Part shown: positions 1 through 9,985 of the stretch, one piece after another
Layout: the number at the start of each line of letters is the position of its first letter
Numbering within the stretch: the stretch's first letter is position 1
Assembly (NCBI GenBank): GCA_014155875.1
Contig: JACEFZ010024506.1
Location: 518,501 to 582,500 of the forward strand
Direction of reading: 5' to 3'
Length of the DNA: 64,000 bases
DNA from: Cepaea nemoralis
Taxonomy: Eukaryota; Mollusca; Gastropoda; Stylommatophora; Helicidae
Made by a program: the position numbers and the translations under genes
Notes under the pieces: generated by a model
The model's database searches: none
The model's input: the letters and a program-made list of their open reading frames with translations, nothing else
Told to the model about the DNA's origin: nothing

Positions 1-385
1 GTGACAAGCATCGCCTGGATCTTTTCTCCGGGGCATGCCGGTGTGCTGGGAAATGAACAGGCGGACAGATTGGCTGGCTCTGCAGAACTTGGTGGAGTAT
101 TGATACATGACAAGGCAGACGTGGTTGCGGCCTTGTGGGAGCACGTGCACACCTCGGAGGAGCAAATGGATTACCATGGTCTGGCAAGAATGAGACAACG
201 AGGAGTGACGATGGGATCTGGCCGACGCTCAACGCTCAAAGGAAAGGCGAGACGGACTTATAATCAGATTGCTACTGGTACTATTAGTGTTGGAACTCTT
301 CGCTGGCTGCTGAGGATGGGGACGGAGCACTTATGGGAATGCCCCGAATGCTGTGATGTCGATTCCTAAATCAATCAATCAATCA
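1..385 (+). mobile_element. LINE 3' end, RNase H fragment
   Basis: The frame is open from base 1 to a TAA at 367-369 and its true start lies outside the window. It encodes the C-terminal half of a retrotransposon RNase H: the motif FSPGHAGVLGNEQAD near the start is the typical PGHxGxxGNExAD signature of Jockey/I-type LINEs. It ends in HLWECPECCDVDS, and the stop is followed at once by an (AATC)n tail at about 367-385, the expected simple-repeat 3' end of such an element. RNase H in these elements degrades RNA in the RNA-DNA hybrid during target-primed insertion. The fragment shows no frame break. A related 3' end is present at 31069-31876 on the minus strand. Confidence 0.8.
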
Positions 386-1211
386 TGTCTAGAGAGGTAT
401 GGATGTAGCTCCAGATGTCTAGAGAGGTATGGATGTAGTTCCAGATGTCTAGAGAGGTATGGATGTAGTTCCAGATGTCTAGAGAGGTATGGATGTAGCT
501 CCAGATGTCTAGAGAGGTATGGATGTAGTTCCAGATGTCTAGAGAGGTATGGATGTAGCTCCAGATGTCTAGAGAGGTATGGATGTAGCTCCAGATGTCT
601 TGAGAGGTATGGATGTAGCTCCAGATGTCTAGAGAGGTATGGATGTAGCTCCAGATGTCTAGAGAGGTATGGATGTAGTTCCAGATGTCTAGAGAGGTGT
701 GGCTCCAGCACCATATGTCTAGAGAGGTATGGATGTAGCTCCAGATGTCTAGAGAGGTATGGATGTAGCTCCAGATGTCTAGAGAGGTATGGCTCCAGCA
801 CCATATGTCTAGAGAGGTATGGATGTAGCTCCAGATGTCTAGAGAGGTATGGATGTAGCTCCAGATGTCTAGAGAGGTATGGATGTAGCTCCAGATGTCT
901 AGAGAGGTATGGATGTAGCTCCAGATGTTTAGAGAGGTATGGATGTAGCTCCAGATGTCTAGAGAGGTATGGATGTAGCTCCAGATGTCTAGAGAGGTAT
1001 GGAGGTAGCTCCAGATGTCTAGAGAGGTATGGCTCCAGTACCATATGTCTAGAGAGGTATGGAGGTAGCTCCAGATGTCTAGAGAGGTATGGCTCCAGTA
1101 CCATATGTCTAGAGAGGTATGGCTCCAGTACCATATGTCTAGAGAGGTATGGCTCCAGTACCATATGTCTAGAGAGGTATGGTTCCAGTACCATATGTTT
1201 AGAGAGGTATG
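385..1211. repeat. 30-bp minisatellite, about 27 copies
   Basis: The unit is TGTCTAGAGAGGTATGGATG plus TAGCTCCAGA. A second unit type, in which the last part reads GGCTCCAGTACCAT, appears first as single interspersed copies and then takes over from about 1020. The 30-base period is divisible by three, so long open frames exist on both strands; they are a by-product. The array runs directly into the SINE at 1212, the outer edge of the left duplication arm. Confidence 0.95.
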
Positions 1212-1500
1212 GTAGCACAGTGACCCGGCTCTCGACCCGGTGGTCATGGGTTCCATCCCCATCGGGAAAAAAGGGGGGAGGGAGGGGTTGAACTGTCCAG
1301 ATTGTTCTGAGCTGCCAGGTCTACGCAGCCTAAGTTTTACGTCAGGGCAAGTCTTGGGAAGTACAGTGGGCCGGTGTTATACTGACACCCCCCCCCCCTC
1401 CCCCGAGTGCCCAATGTTCTATACAAATAATATTCTAACTCCATATGTCAGTGCGTCATAAAGCGTGTAAATGGGACCTTTACGTGTTGTTATAATGATA
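1212..1500 (+). mobile_element. tRNA-derived SINE (family I), left copy
   Basis: A tRNA-like head starts at TAGCACAGTGACCCGG (A-box-like) followed by GGTTCCATCCCC (B-box-like). The body contains GGGAAGTACAGTGGGCCGG, a core shared with other SINEs here. The mirror copy lies at about 50230-50430. It marks the outer boundary of the duplication. Confidence 0.6.
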
Positions 1501-1689
1501 CATAATATGTGTCTCCCACACGATTTCTTGTCTTTTTTCTTCTGTTGTCTCGACTGGATCATGACTCTCCCACTCCACTTTTCTATGTCATCTGATATTT
1601 GATGAAGTTGATGTCGCTTATAACAATATTATTTGTTTTCATAAATAACAAAGCAACGCTTTCGGTTGTCGATACACAGAGCTGACCAT

Positions 1690-2060
1690 ACATTGGTACT
1701 TAACTTCTTACACAAACTTGGACGGAGAGGAAATGTTCTTGCAGTCTTGGACATTTGTCATCGGCGAAGGCGTTGCCATAATTTTCGAGAAAAAATGCAA
1801 ACAATGTGTATGCTTCATTGATCGCAGTCTTTCCTATCCTACCCTAACATGGTCCAGTTGGCCCCGTATCAAATACTGCAGTTGGGGTTTGAAGTGTGTG
1901 GCCTTCACACATTCCAGCCCACGATATATGAGGTGGGGTGGCAGTTCCCTTCCTAGTCGTCTTTCCTTCTTATACAATTCCAAACACCTTCTGAAAATTG
2001 TGTTGCATTCATTGTTGTGGCCCTTGGCAAGCCCAATAATCATTATGTCACCTCGGCACC
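1690..2060 (-). mobile_element. Old SINE-like repeat (family J), left copy
   Basis: Read on the minus strand it contains TTCAGAAGGTGTTTGGAATT and GGAAGGGAACTGCCACCC. Similar sequence occurs at 49565-49805 (mirror copy), 54185-54380 and 57700-57915, so it is an interspersed repeat and not a gene, despite short open frames. Confidence 0.55.
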
Positions 2061-2387
2061 ATTCGACCCTAGATTATTAATTGCAAACTAAGAGCATGAA
2101 CGAAGTTGGCTTGCTATTTATGTGTAGTATGTTCATGATTACTATCCCAATTCATAGTTTAGTCCAGTCCCAACTGGCTGGTTTATATGTCCACTATCAC
2201 ATTGCATTAAAAAAGTTAGTTGTATAATAGTTCTTCTATAATAGTTGAATAATAGTTACTTCTATAAAGTCTGCGGATTATCCCGTAGTTTTGGTATTCT
2301 AGGAGTCCTGGAATATCAGCAAGGAAATATCAGCAAAGTAAGTGACACACTAATAAGGTATATTGCTACGTTAATTCTAAGTAATGT

Positions 2388-2400
2388 TATAATGATCATG
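2388..2400. repeat. Target-site duplication, 5' side of LINE
   Basis: TATAATGATCATG occurs here and again at 6370-6382. The right arm has the uninterrupted site once, at 48624-48636 on the opposite strand. Confidence 0.93.
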
Positions 2401-5400
2401 CAGGTCAGGTCTTAGTCAGATATGACTGAGCTACCGTATAACAGTAGACGGTACTACCTGGTTTCTGTTAGCGCCGAACGTTGGGCGGCGCTTACCAAAC
2501 CCGACACCCCACATTGTGCCAACGGCTTCGGGCGGAAGAGCACAATTGGGAGGGTACAAGCCTTACCCTGGTGCGAGGAAATGCAAGCTAAAGACAAAAT
2601 TGTCATGGCAGGGCTGACCAGGCCCTAAGCCTTGGTTGGCGACTGGTCTAGGATCGAAGCTCCGACAGGCGGACAGTTAGAGCAATGCTTTGCTGATCCG
2701 GCAGCTTCTGCAGCTTGTCTTGTTCCAGATGTAGGGGTGTTACCTTTCCTCTGGAGTGAACTAGGCAGGCCGAGAGAGGGATCATGCTGCATGGGCAACA
2801 CATGATCTCTATATTTTAGCCCAGGCTTTGTGCTATGGAGAGGCAATAACTCCATCCCTGGTCTTAACTGGTCTCGGAATCAAAGCGAGAGGCAACTGTT
2901 ACGGGTTATAAGTCCTTGTCAGTTGGCGTAGACATGGGGCGCCACGCGTTGCCTCTGACGGTGGGAGACACCTATAGGTGTCACTGATCAGCTACCGCCC
3001 GCCTCAAGCTGGGCAGCCCCCAGCCAATTGGGTGCTGATCCGCCACAGCCTGCCTGCTTCAATGGGTGCTTGGGGCTAGGACAAAATCTGAATCGCAGGC
3101 TGTAAAACCAATGCACCAGGTACAAACAAAAATAAAAATAGAAACCTCAAGCTACGGCTTGCAACCTGGAACGTGAGAACCATGTGTCCAGGATTTTCCA
3201 CTGACTTGACCAATATTGACGATGTGAGAAAAACGGCTGTGATTGATGCCGAACTCAATCGTCTTAACATTGATATTGCTGGCCTGCAGGAGACTCGCCT
3301 CGCTGAGGAAGGGTCACTCAGGGAAAACAACTACACCTTTTTCTGGAAGGGTAGAGGGCAGGCAGAAAAAAGGCAACACGGTGTGGGCTTTGCAGTGAAG
3401 AATTCGCTACTGGGAATGATTGAAATTCCAGCAGGAGGAAATGAAAGACTATTATCCCTGCGCTTGGCAACCTCTTGTGGGTTTGCCACCATTATTACTG
3501 CATATGCACCGACACTCGATTCCTCTGATGATGTGAAGGATTTGTTCTATGAGGAGTTAGACTCCGTGATCAAGGCAGTTCCAAAATCTGACTACATTTA
3601 TATGCTCGGTGATTTCAATGCTCGTGTGGGCAAGGACTCGAGTTCATGGCCAGTGTCCCTTGGAAAATACAACATCGGTCGCATGAATGAAAATGGGCAA
3701 AGGCTGCTGGAGCATTGCACCAGTAATGACCTATGTATTACTAACTCTTTTTTTAAAACAAAAGAGATGCATAAGGTCACATGGAAACATCCAAGATCCG
3801 GCCATTGGCACCAGCTGGACTTCATCATCACACGGAGACAACATCTGAACCATATATCATTGACTCGTAGTTACCACAGTGCTGACTGTGATACAGATCA
3901 TTCTTTGGTTGTTGCAAGAGTTAGACTGAGACCAAAGAGAATCTACACAGCTAAACACAAATCTAGCCCCAGGATTAATATTATTAACACTCATGATCCT
4001 GAAAAGTGCTTTCAGTTTCAACAGCAACTTGAAGACGCTTTCACTGATACACCAGAAAATTGTACAGTAAATGAAAAGTGGGGTCAAATTAAGGAAACTC
4101 TTTATAAAACTGCCGTAGGGGTTTACGGCACTGTGGATCATAAGAGGCAGGACTGGTTTGCGGCCAACAGCGAGACTCTGCAGCCCTTGATTGATAAGAA
4201 GAAGAAAGCTCTCTTAAGAAACAAGGAAAGACCAACGCGTAACACTCTGAGTGAGCTAAGGCAAGCTAGGAAGGATGTGCAAAAGGCTGCCAGGCAGTGT
4301 GCAAATGATTATTGGATCAAGTTATGTGAGTCCATTCAAATCGCAAGTGATAAGGGAGACATAAGAAGCATGTATGAAGGAATAAAGAAAGCCTGTGGTC
4401 CAGTGATCAAAAGAAGTGCACCGCTGAAAACCTTGACTGGAGAAGTTATCACTGATAAGAAACAGCAGATGGACAGATGGGTTGAGCACTATTTGGAGCT
4501 TTACTCAAGTGAGACCAAACTAGCGGATGATGCCCTAAATGCCATAGAGGCTCTACCAACTCTTGACCACCTGGACACACTTCCCACCATAACAGAAGTT
4601 AAGTGTGCTATAAATGAACTTGCATCTGGCAAGGCTCCAGGTAAGGATGGGATTCCAATAGAGGTTATCAGGAGTGGGCAAGAAACACTCACTCTACAGA
4701 TCCACCAGCTAATAGAGCTATGCTGGCGTGAAGGACAAGTCCCACAGGATTTCAAAGATTCAAACATCATAACGCTGTACAAGAACAAGGGTGATCGGAG
4801 CGACTGTAACAACTATAGGGGTATCTCACTTCTGTGTATTGTTGGAAAAGTATTTGCCAGAATTGTTCTGCGCAGACTTCAAGTCCTAGGAGATCAAGTC
4901 TACCCCGAATCACAGTGTGGCTTTCGACAGAACCGGTCTACCACTGATATGATATTCTCATTGCGACAAATGCAAGAAAAATGCCGTGAACAGAATCAAC
5001 CACTGTTTATTGCCTTCATCGACCTCACAAAGGCATTTGATTTGGTCAGTCGTGAGGGTCTGTTCAAGGCACTAAAGAAGATTGGCTGCCCACCAACTCT
5101 TCTGTCCATTGTGGAATCGTTCCACACAGGCATGAAGGGTATAATCAAGTTTGATGGTGCAACTTCTGAAGAATTTGAAATCAAGAGTGGAGTTAAGCAA
5201 GGTTGTGTACTAGCTCCCACCCTCTTTGGAATATACTTTTCACTTCTACTGAAATATGCATTTCGTGATCAGGATGGTGGTATATACATTCACTCACGCT
5301 CAGATGGCGGCCTCTACAATGCTCAGAGATTGAAGGCTAAGACCAAAATTAGGAGGGTACTGATCAGAGAGTTGCTTTTTGCAGATGATGCTGCAGTTAC

Positions 5401-6369
5401 GACCCACTCTGAGGAAGAATTGCAATGTCTACTATCTGCATTCTCCAATGCTTGTTCTGAATTTGGTTTAACAATTAGCAAAAAGAAGACACAGATTATG
5501 TCACAAGGTGCACATGGGGTACCATCAATCTTTATTGACGACGCCGAACTAGAGATAGTAGACCATTTTACATATCTAGGATCAGTGGTAAATAGCAAAT
5601 TATCCCTAGATCAGGAAATCAACATCCGGATTGGTAAGGCAGCAACAACAATGAACAGGTTAAGAAAAAGAGTCTGGGAGAACAGGAAGCTTACTGCCAA
5701 AACAAAAGTCCTTGTCTATCAAGCCTGTGTCCTTAGTACTCTTCTCTATGGCAGTGAAACCTGGACAACTTACTCACACCAAGAGAACAATTTAAACAGC
5801 TTTCATATGCGGTGTCTGCGAAGAATTCTTGGTATTAAGTGGCAAGACAAAATCACAAATACTGAAGTATTGGAAAGATCAGGTTGTGTGACAGTTTATT
5901 CCATGCTCAGTCTTCGTAGACTTAGATGGATAGGACATCTTAGGAGGATGGATGATGGTAGAATACCAAAGGATATCTTTTTTGGTGAATTACAGATGGG
6001 TAAGAGATCTCAGGGTCGGCCTCTACTACGATACAAAGATGTGTGTAAGCGGGACATGATTGATACAGGCATTGATAATGCACATTGGGAGCAAGTCGCC
6101 GCTGAACGTGTTGCGTGGAGGGCAAATATCAGAAATGGAATAAAGTCAAAGGAGAAAATTATTGCAGAAAAGTCACACACCAAGCGTTTGAGACGTAAGA
6201 TGGTGCATGATGGTGGAAATGACCACGTGTTCACATGCACCCACTGTGAACGGACATTTACAGCGCAAATTGGCCTTATCAGTCACACTCGCTACCGCCA
6301 TAGTTAAAAGTTATTATGCCTTTTTAGAGCACAAACTATCGTCTGTCAAGACGGCAAGGTGCCAATGAA
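2401..6369 (+). mobile_element. Apparently full-length non-LTR retrotransposon (LINE)
   Basis: A 3969-bp insertion bounded by the 13-bp duplication TATAATGATCATG (2388-2400 and 6370-6382). It has a GC-richer 5' leader of about 0.7 kb (2401-3100), one long intact ORF (to 6307) and a short 3' end that finishes near CCAATGAA without a long poly(A). It lies in the intron after exon 2 of the left PAM2-repeat gene, in the opposite orientation to that gene. The right arm has the empty site, so the insertion is younger than the duplication, or is a haplotype difference. Confidence 0.93.
3182..6307 (+). CDS. LINE polyprotein: endonuclease, reverse transcriptase, C2H2 finger
   Basis: The single ORF is intact. 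An APE-type endonuclease comes first: LRLATWNVRTM at 3149-3184, then GLQETR, MLGDFNARVG at 3602, QLDFII and DCDTDHSLV, the usual metal-binding and catalytic blocks. The reverse transcriptase follows: GKAPGKDGIP, GFRQNRSTTD, AFIDLTKAFD at 5012, SGVKQGC and the catalytic FADD box at 5378. The C-terminus has a C2H2 finger, CTHCERTF...HTRYRH (C-x2-C-x12-H-x4-H), probably a nucleic-acid contact. Homology starts upstream of the first in-frame ATG at 3182. The frame is open back to 3092 without an ATG, so initiation may use a non-AUG codon, or the first ATG may lie inside the endonuclease. The clade was not assigned. With all motifs and both target-site duplications intact, the copy is young and possibly competent. 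Confidence 0.92.
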   Translation: MCPGFSTDLTNIDDVRKTAVIDAELNRLNIDIAGLQETRLAEEGSLRENNYTFFWKGRGQAEKRQHGVGFAVKNSLLGMIEIPAGGNERLLSLRLATSCGFATIITAYAPTLDSSDDVKDLFYEELDSVIKAVPKSDYIYMLGDFNARVGKDSSSWPVSLGKYNIGRMNENGQRLLEHCTSNDLCITNSFFKTKEMHKVTWKHPRSGHWHQLDFIITRRQHLNHISLTRSYHSADCDTDHSLVVARVRLRPKRIYTAKHKSSPRINIINTHDPEKCFQFQQQLEDAFTDTPENCTVNEKWGQIKETLYKTAVGVYGTVDHKRQDWFAANSETLQPLIDKKKKALLRNKERPTRNTLSELRQARKDVQKAARQCANDYWIKLCESIQIASDKGDIRSMYEGIKKACGPVIKRSAPLKTLTGEVITDKKQQMDRWVEHYLELYSSETKLADDALNAIEALPTLDHLDTLPTITEVKCAINELASGKAPGKDGIPIEVIRSGQETLTLQIHQLIELCWREGQVPQDFKDSNIITLYKNKGDRSDCNNYRGISLLCIVGKVFARIVLRRLQVLGDQVYPESQCGFRQNRSTTDMIFSLRQMQEKCREQNQPLFIAFIDLTKAFDLVSREGLFKALKKIGCPPTLLSIVESFHTGMKGIIKFDGATSEEFEIKSGVKQGCVLAPTLFGIYFSLLLKYAFRDQDGGIYIHSRSDGGLYNAQRLKAKTKIRRVLIRELLFADDAAVTTHSEEELQCLLSAFSNACSEFGLTISKKKTQIMSQGAHGVPSIFIDDAELEIVDHFTYLGSVVNSKLSLDQEINIRIGKAATTMNRLRKRVWENRKLTAKTKVLVYQACVLSTLLYGSETWTTYSHQENNLNSFHMRCLRRILGIKWQDKITNTEVLERSGCVTVYSMLSLRRLRWIGHLRRMDDGRIPKDIFFGELQMGKRSQGRPLLRYKDVCKRDMIDTGIDNAHWEQVAAERVAWRANIRNGIKSKEKIIAEKSHTKRLRRKMVHDGGNDHVFTCTHCERTFTAQIGLISHTRYRHS

Positions 6370-6382
6370 TATAATGATCATG
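6370..6382. repeat. Target-site duplication, 3' side of LINE
   Basis: Second copy of TATAATGATCATG, followed by TTTTATGGTAAC, which continues the sequence seen uninterrupted in the right arm. Confidence 0.93.
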
Positions 6383-6420
6383 TTTTATGGTAACTATTAC
6401 ACATCCAAACATATACTCAC

Positions 6421-9270
6421 AAATGCACTGAACTGTTGGCTTGGATTGTCTATGAATTTATCACTGTTTGGCATTGGCTTCTTATTTGGACGTCTTGGAG
6501 TTCTGCGGAAATCACCATTAGGGACGTTCATTTTAGAAGGAGTCGTATTATTGACGTCAGCGACTGTGATGATGAATTCATCACAGTATGGCATTAGCTT
6601 CTTATTTGGACGTCTTGGAGTTCTGCGGAAATCACCATTAGGGACGTTCATTTTAGAAGGAGTCGTATTATTGACGTCAGCGACTGTGATGATGAATTCA
6701 TCACAGTGTGGCATTGGCTTCTTATTTGGACGTCTTGGAGTTCTGCGGAAATCACCATTAGGGACGTTCACTTTAGAAGGAGTCGTATTATTGACGTCAG
6801 CGACTGTTCGTTCCGCTGCTGTCACAGTTGTTGAACGTGGTGTTGGTATGTCGCCTTGAGCATCTGTAGAGCTAGACATAGCAACTTCTCCATTCAGGAC
6901 ACTTCCACTCTCCGCGTTGTCATCTGCAGATAGGCTAGGTTGATATTCGCCAAGATTGAGTTCATAGGAAACCGGTGCACATTCACTGTGAATCTCGGTA
7001 TTATGCAATGATGTTTCTGATAATTCTCCACTATTCTTCACGTTGCATGAGTCTACTTTCTGTGAAACTTGCGACATATTTCTGAAAAATGGCATGTATC
7101 TTTTGACGTTTGGGTTGAAAGTTGACGACTCAGCTTGATGAGTGGGAAGATGAAAGTGATCTTCCTGTGAAGGACAGCTTATTTCTGCTTTTACTGAATC
7201 TTCAATCACATGTGCTATGTTAAAAGCACACACACTCGATACTGCCGTCAGTTCAAAGCTTGTTGGCCTTTTGTCTACATTTGAGAGTGCAGACATTACC
7301 GCCGGGTTGTAATTCTTGTCCTCTGTTTTCAATAAAACAGGTGACATGTCTGTTGGATGGGGGATGAACATCTGGGCGCTTGAATTCAGCTTCTGTGATT
7401 CTGTGAATTGTGGATCTCGAGAATTGCCAGCAGTTTGGGCATCGTCATCAACATCCGTTTCGGTATTTTCATCCAACCTCTTTCTAAAAGACTCCTTTGG
7501 CGCCAGTCGGGAATTGCTGACAAGTTTTCTTAACAGCTCCTTCAGTTTTTGTGTTAATGAAGATTTTAGTGGATCTAATTCTGAATATTTTTGTTCCAGA
7601 CTGGCGCTTGTCTCATTGGTGTTACGTGAACTCGGTGACGCATTTCTCACTAGTGAGACAAATGGTTTAGCCGAAGGATTCAAATTCCGGGATCTCGTTG
7701 GCTTTGACTCTTCTTGTGAATGACCCGAAGTTTGAGTATCCTCCTCTGCGACATCTCCATTACGTTCATTTATAAAACTCTTCCTTGGCCTATGTTCATC
7801 TTTGTTTCTGGGTAAAATCAGTGATCCTCCAGCATTTGAGGTTACTGGGGTGTTACATACATCTAAGGCCGAATGATTTTGTGGTACGTTCTGAGTGGTC
7901 TCTTCAGATGTATAGTTTCTCAATTCCTCGCAACAAGAGTTCAAAGTCCGGGACTCCGAGCTAGGGTTAATCATCTGAGTCATTTTTGGATATGACTGAA
8001 CACTCAACTGCGGGATAATTTCCTCTGCGCTAAGGTTAGACATCGGAATTGACTGAGCATTCACATGTGGTATAAATTCCTCCGCGCTTGTGTTAAACAT
8101 CAGAGGCTTCTTGGGAAGTGATTTAATCAACTGTGGGATAAATTCCTCCGCGCTAGGGTTAAACATAAGAGGCTTTTTGGTAAGTGATTTAATCAACTTC
8201 GGGGTGAATTCCTTTGCGCTTGGGTTAAACATCAGAGTCTGTATGGGAAGTGACTTAATCAGCTGCGGAACAAATTCCTCCGCGCTAGGGTTAAACATCA
8301 GAGTCGTTTTGGGAAGTGACTTAATCAACTGCGGGATAAATTCCTCTGAACTAGGGTTAAACATCAGAGTCCTTTTTGGAAGTGACTTAACCAAATGCGG
8401 GGTAAATTCCTCCACACTAGGGTTAAACATCAGAGTCTTTTTGGGAAGTGACTTATTCAACTTCGGGGTGAATTCCTCCGCGTTAGGGTTAAATATCAAA
8501 GTCTCTTTTGGAAGTGACTTAACCAACTTCGGGGTGAATTCCTCCGCGTTACGGTTAAACATCAGAGTCTTTTTGGGAAGTGACTTAACCAACTTCGGGG
8601 TGAAATCCTCCGGGCTAGGGTTAAACATCAGAGTCGTCTTCGGAAGTGAGTTAATCAACTGCGGAATAAATTCATCCACTCTAGGGTTAAATATCAGAAT
8701 CTTTTTGGGAAGTGACTTAACCAACTTCGGGGTGAATTCCTCCGCGTTTAGGTTAAACATCAGAGTCTTTTGGGGAAGTGACTTAATCAACTGCGGAATA
8801 AATTCCTCCGCGCTCGGGTTAAACATCAGAGTCTCTTTTGGAAGTGACTTAATCAACTTCGGGGAGAATTCCTCTGCGCTAGGGTTAAACATCAGAGTCT
8901 TTTTCGGGAGTGAGTTAATCAACTGAGGAATAAACTCCTCCGCGCTAGGATTAAACATCAGTGTCTTTTTGGGAAGTGGATTAATCAAATGCGGGGTAAA
9001 TTCCACAGCGCTGGGGTTAAGAATCATAGACTGTGTTGGATATGCGTGGTACTCAAGCTGCCTTTGATCCGACTGCGGGATAAATTCCTTGCTGTAAGGG
9101 TTCAATCTTAAGTCATCGTTATTTAACATTGATGTATCTATGCACTGTTGATTTATCTTTCCAGGAACTTCTCTCTCACCCTCTTGCGAAACATTGGCGA
9201 CAAAACCAGAAGACAGACATGCTCTCTCCACTAATTTGCTGGCGCTTCTCCATTTCATCACAGAAGACAT
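6421..9270 (-). CDS. PAM2-repeat protein, exon 2 of left copy (950 codons, open)
   Basis: The ATG is at 9270-9268, just inside an exon whose acceptor (TTTTCTACAG) ends at 9288. The exon ends at 6421 at a GTGAGTATAT donor, phase 0. A short N-terminus (SSVMKW...) precedes LNPYSKEFIP. Fifteen tandem 22-residue modules follow, of the type LMFNPSAEEFIPQL plus INSLPKKT. All 15 keep the late F-x-P. Further single motifs are LNPSAKPFVS, LNSSAQMFIP and FNPNVKRYMP. The pattern matches PAM2, the MLLE-binding peptide of poly(A)-binding protein partners (consensus about LNPxAxxFxP), with Phe in place of Leu in most tandem modules. The rest is polar and probably disordered, with three 40-residue repeats (ADVNNTTPSK...) before the donor. 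The C-terminal exons seen for the right copy are absent here, so the coding end is unknown. The PABP role is inference. Confidence 0.8.
6466..6826 (-). repeat. Three 120-bp coding repeats at the end of exon 2
   Basis: The + strand block starting GGCATTGGCTTCTTATTTGG recurs every 120 bases (about 6470, 6590, 6710). Each unit encodes 40 residues, including ADVNNTTPSK, VPNGDFRRTPRRPNKK and a variable CDEF/SDKF end. The right copy has only two units (about 48320-48550). Units are almost identical, which indicates recent duplication or conversion. Confidence 0.9.
7990..9040 (-). repeat. 66-bp tandem array coding the PAM2-like modules, left
   Basis: Fifteen 66-bp units encode 22 residues each, followed by two shorter degenerate motifs. 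Nucleotide changes between units are frequent, but Phe-x-Pro near the middle is kept in every unit and Asn at the third or fourth position in all. The period is a multiple of three and the array is read in one frame without a stop. Confidence 0.9.
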
Positions 9271-9287
9271 CTTGGAATTTTTTTGAA

Positions 9288-9300
9288 CTGTAGAAAATAG
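9288..9300 (-). promoter_or_regulatory. 3' splice site before exon 2 (left)
   Basis: The minus strand reads CTATTTTCTACAG then TTCAAAAA, with the ATG 17 bases into the exon. The same layout occurs at 45887-45899 on the + strand. This supports a non-coding upstream exon. Confidence 0.65.
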
Positions 9301-9417
9301 TACCAAATTACGTCAGCTTAACTAAAGAGATGAATTCTCAACACACACAAAAATAATACAATGAATATATTAACAATTAAATTTATAAGTAAGTAAGGAA
9401 TTAGACCAGAAGAAGGA

Positions 9418-9655
9418 GCCTCGGTAACGTAGTTACTAGGTGCATGCCTGCGCTCTCGGTGGTCAGGGGTTTGAGCCACTTTGACGTGGATTAGAAACCT
9501 AATATGAGTACCAGTAAAGTCTTGGAAGATAAAGGCGGCAGGCATGGTACTGACCACAACACCAGCGAGCACCGACTGGTCTATAAACATAGGCTGCTCA
9601 GCTACATGCTCAGTGCACCTGAAGGTGTGCAACAAGGACCTTGACTTATTTAATA
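9418..9655 (+). mobile_element. tRNA-derived SINE (family D), left copy
   Basis: The head reads TAACGTAGTTACTAGG (A-box-like) and GGGGTTTGAGCCA (B-box-like). The body ends near ACCTTGACTTATTT. The mirror copy is at 45545-45785. Confidence 0.55.
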
Positions 9656-9692
9656 GTAAGGGTATGTAAGAATATAGGTCAGTAAGTCAGGA

Positions 9693-9985
9693 GACAAATG
9701 AAGACCAATGGCAATCGTAAATTGATTAGAGAAATTAGACCTAGACAGTCAAAATTGTGTGGACATGTTATGAGAAGAAATGGATTAGAGAACTTAGTGA
9801 CAACTGGCAAGATCGAGGGGAACAGACCAAGAGGAAGACCGAGAGGAAAATACCTGGATGGCTTGGCCACGTGGCATGGTCGAGACAGGAACACTGAGCT
9901 GATCCACGACTCTGGTGATGGAGTGAAATGGCGAGTCATGACCGCCCACGCTTTCCGGCATGGCACATGATTGATTGATTGATTG
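9693..9985 (+). mobile_element. 5'-truncated LINE tail with (TTGA)n end
   Basis: It encodes the C-terminus of a LINE ORF (HVMRRNGLENLVTTGK, RGRPRGKYLDGL, ending AFRHGT and a stop), followed by a TTGA repeat. It is flanked by the 9-bp direct repeat AAGTCAGGA at 9684-9692 and 9986-9994. The right arm lacks it (around 45505-45520), so it is a left-arm-only insertion. Confidence 0.85.

Noticed and set aside
353..1291. 312-residue frame of CLERYGCSSR repeats, and long frames on the minus strand
   Set aside because: A 30-bp tandem repeat is open in several frames because its period is a multiple of three. No start context, domain or splice evidence.
8090..8926. Plus-strand frame with SDLINCGINSSALGLNIR repeats
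   Set aside because: Antisense shadow of the PAM2 module array. Only the minus-strand frame is open over the whole exon and has the motif, start and splice sites.
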